NCBI GenBank assembly: GCA_003167305.1
Contig: PMTP01000024.1
Coordinates: 1 to 11,495, forward strand
Source of the DNA: Acidobacteriaceae bacterium
Lineage (GTDB): Bacteria > Acidobacteriota > Terriglobia > Terriglobales > Acidobacteriaceae
Reading direction: 5' to 3'
Length of the DNA: 11,495 nt
This document shows, in pieces, positions 11,424 through 11,495 of the stretch (position 1 is the first letter of the stretch; each line of letters opens with the position of its first letter). The position numbers and the translations under genes are program-made. The notes beneath the pieces are model-generated. The model did no database searches and was not told the DNA's origin. It was given only the letters and a program-made list of their open reading frames with translations.

Positions 11424-11495
11424 TCCCTATTCCCTAATCCCTAATCCCTATTCCCTAATCCCTAATCCCTAATCCCTAGTCCCTAGTCCCTAGTC
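11424..11495 (+). repeat. (TCCCTAA)n heptamer tandem array, truncated by the window edge
   Basis: Ten complete heptamers plus two bases are present: TCCCTAT, two TCCCTAA, TCCCTAT, three TCCCTAA, then three TCCCTAG. Only the last base varies, and the variants are clustered as expected from slippage duplications. The array continues beyond the window. It superficially resembles telomere repeats, but the 7-bp bacterial context points to a short tandem repeat locus. Confidence 0.92.

Noticed and set aside
11424..11495. Telomere of a linear replicon
   Set aside because: The unit is 7 bp with bacterial-type variation in the last base. It lies in ordinary intergenic sequence, and bacterial linear ends do not use such repeats.

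Overview
The window looks like chromosomal DNA of an acidobacterium (Acidobacteriota, Terriglobia-like). This is inferred from a GC-rich housekeeping background, a PEP-CTERM surface protein, a secreted M13 metallopeptidase, an ECF sigma/anti-sigma/DUF3106 cluster, and an interspersed hairpin element of a kind I recall from acidobacterial intergenic DNA. No 16S rRNA or other decisive marker is present, so the assignment is tentative.

Left part (1-2730). A minus-strand cluster reads ECF sigma factor -> zinc-finger anti-sigma factor -> DUF3106 protein, with gaps of about 45 bp and 42 bp, so it is probably one operon sensing envelope conditions. The sigma factor has an unusual Gly/Ala/Ser/Leu-rich N-terminal extension. 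A tRNA-Val(CAC) gene lies upstream on the plus strand. Positions 1-234 hold no gene, only dyad symmetries and a small terminator-like hairpin.

Middle part (2730-5760). This stretch has lower and uneven GC. Downstream of the tRNA come two DnaA-box-like 9-mers, three tandem 41-bp repeats, a 15-bp palindrome and a good sigma70-type promoter. The promoter faces a secreted GH11 endo-xylanase across a leader of about 260 nt. A 16-bp GC hairpin separates the xylanase from an AT-rich gene for a secreted or lipid-anchored SUMF1/FGE-like protein. A secreted coiled-coil protein of unknown function follows. The island has the look of acquired DNA, but no integrase or repeated attachment site is visible.

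Housekeeping part (5833-9436). A large minus-strand M13 (neprilysin/PepO-like) metallopeptidase is divergent from rsmA/ksgA (16S rRNA dimethyladenosine transferase). rsmA converges on ruvC (Holliday-junction resolvase).

Right part (9437-11495). The 975 bp between ruvC and the PEP-CTERM gene contain a strong candidate 6S RNA (about 9576-9735, plus strand), followed by more hairpins, two short heptamer-repeat tracts and a sigma54-type -24/-12 element. The PEP-CTERM gene ends at a textbook intrinsic terminator. After it come a REP-like double hairpin and a (TCCCTAA)n-type heptamer array that runs off the window edge.

The best candidates for a second look are the 6S RNA, the 41-bp repeat/promoter architecture in front of the xylanase, the repeat-bearing N-terminus of the sigma factor, and the heptamer repeats.
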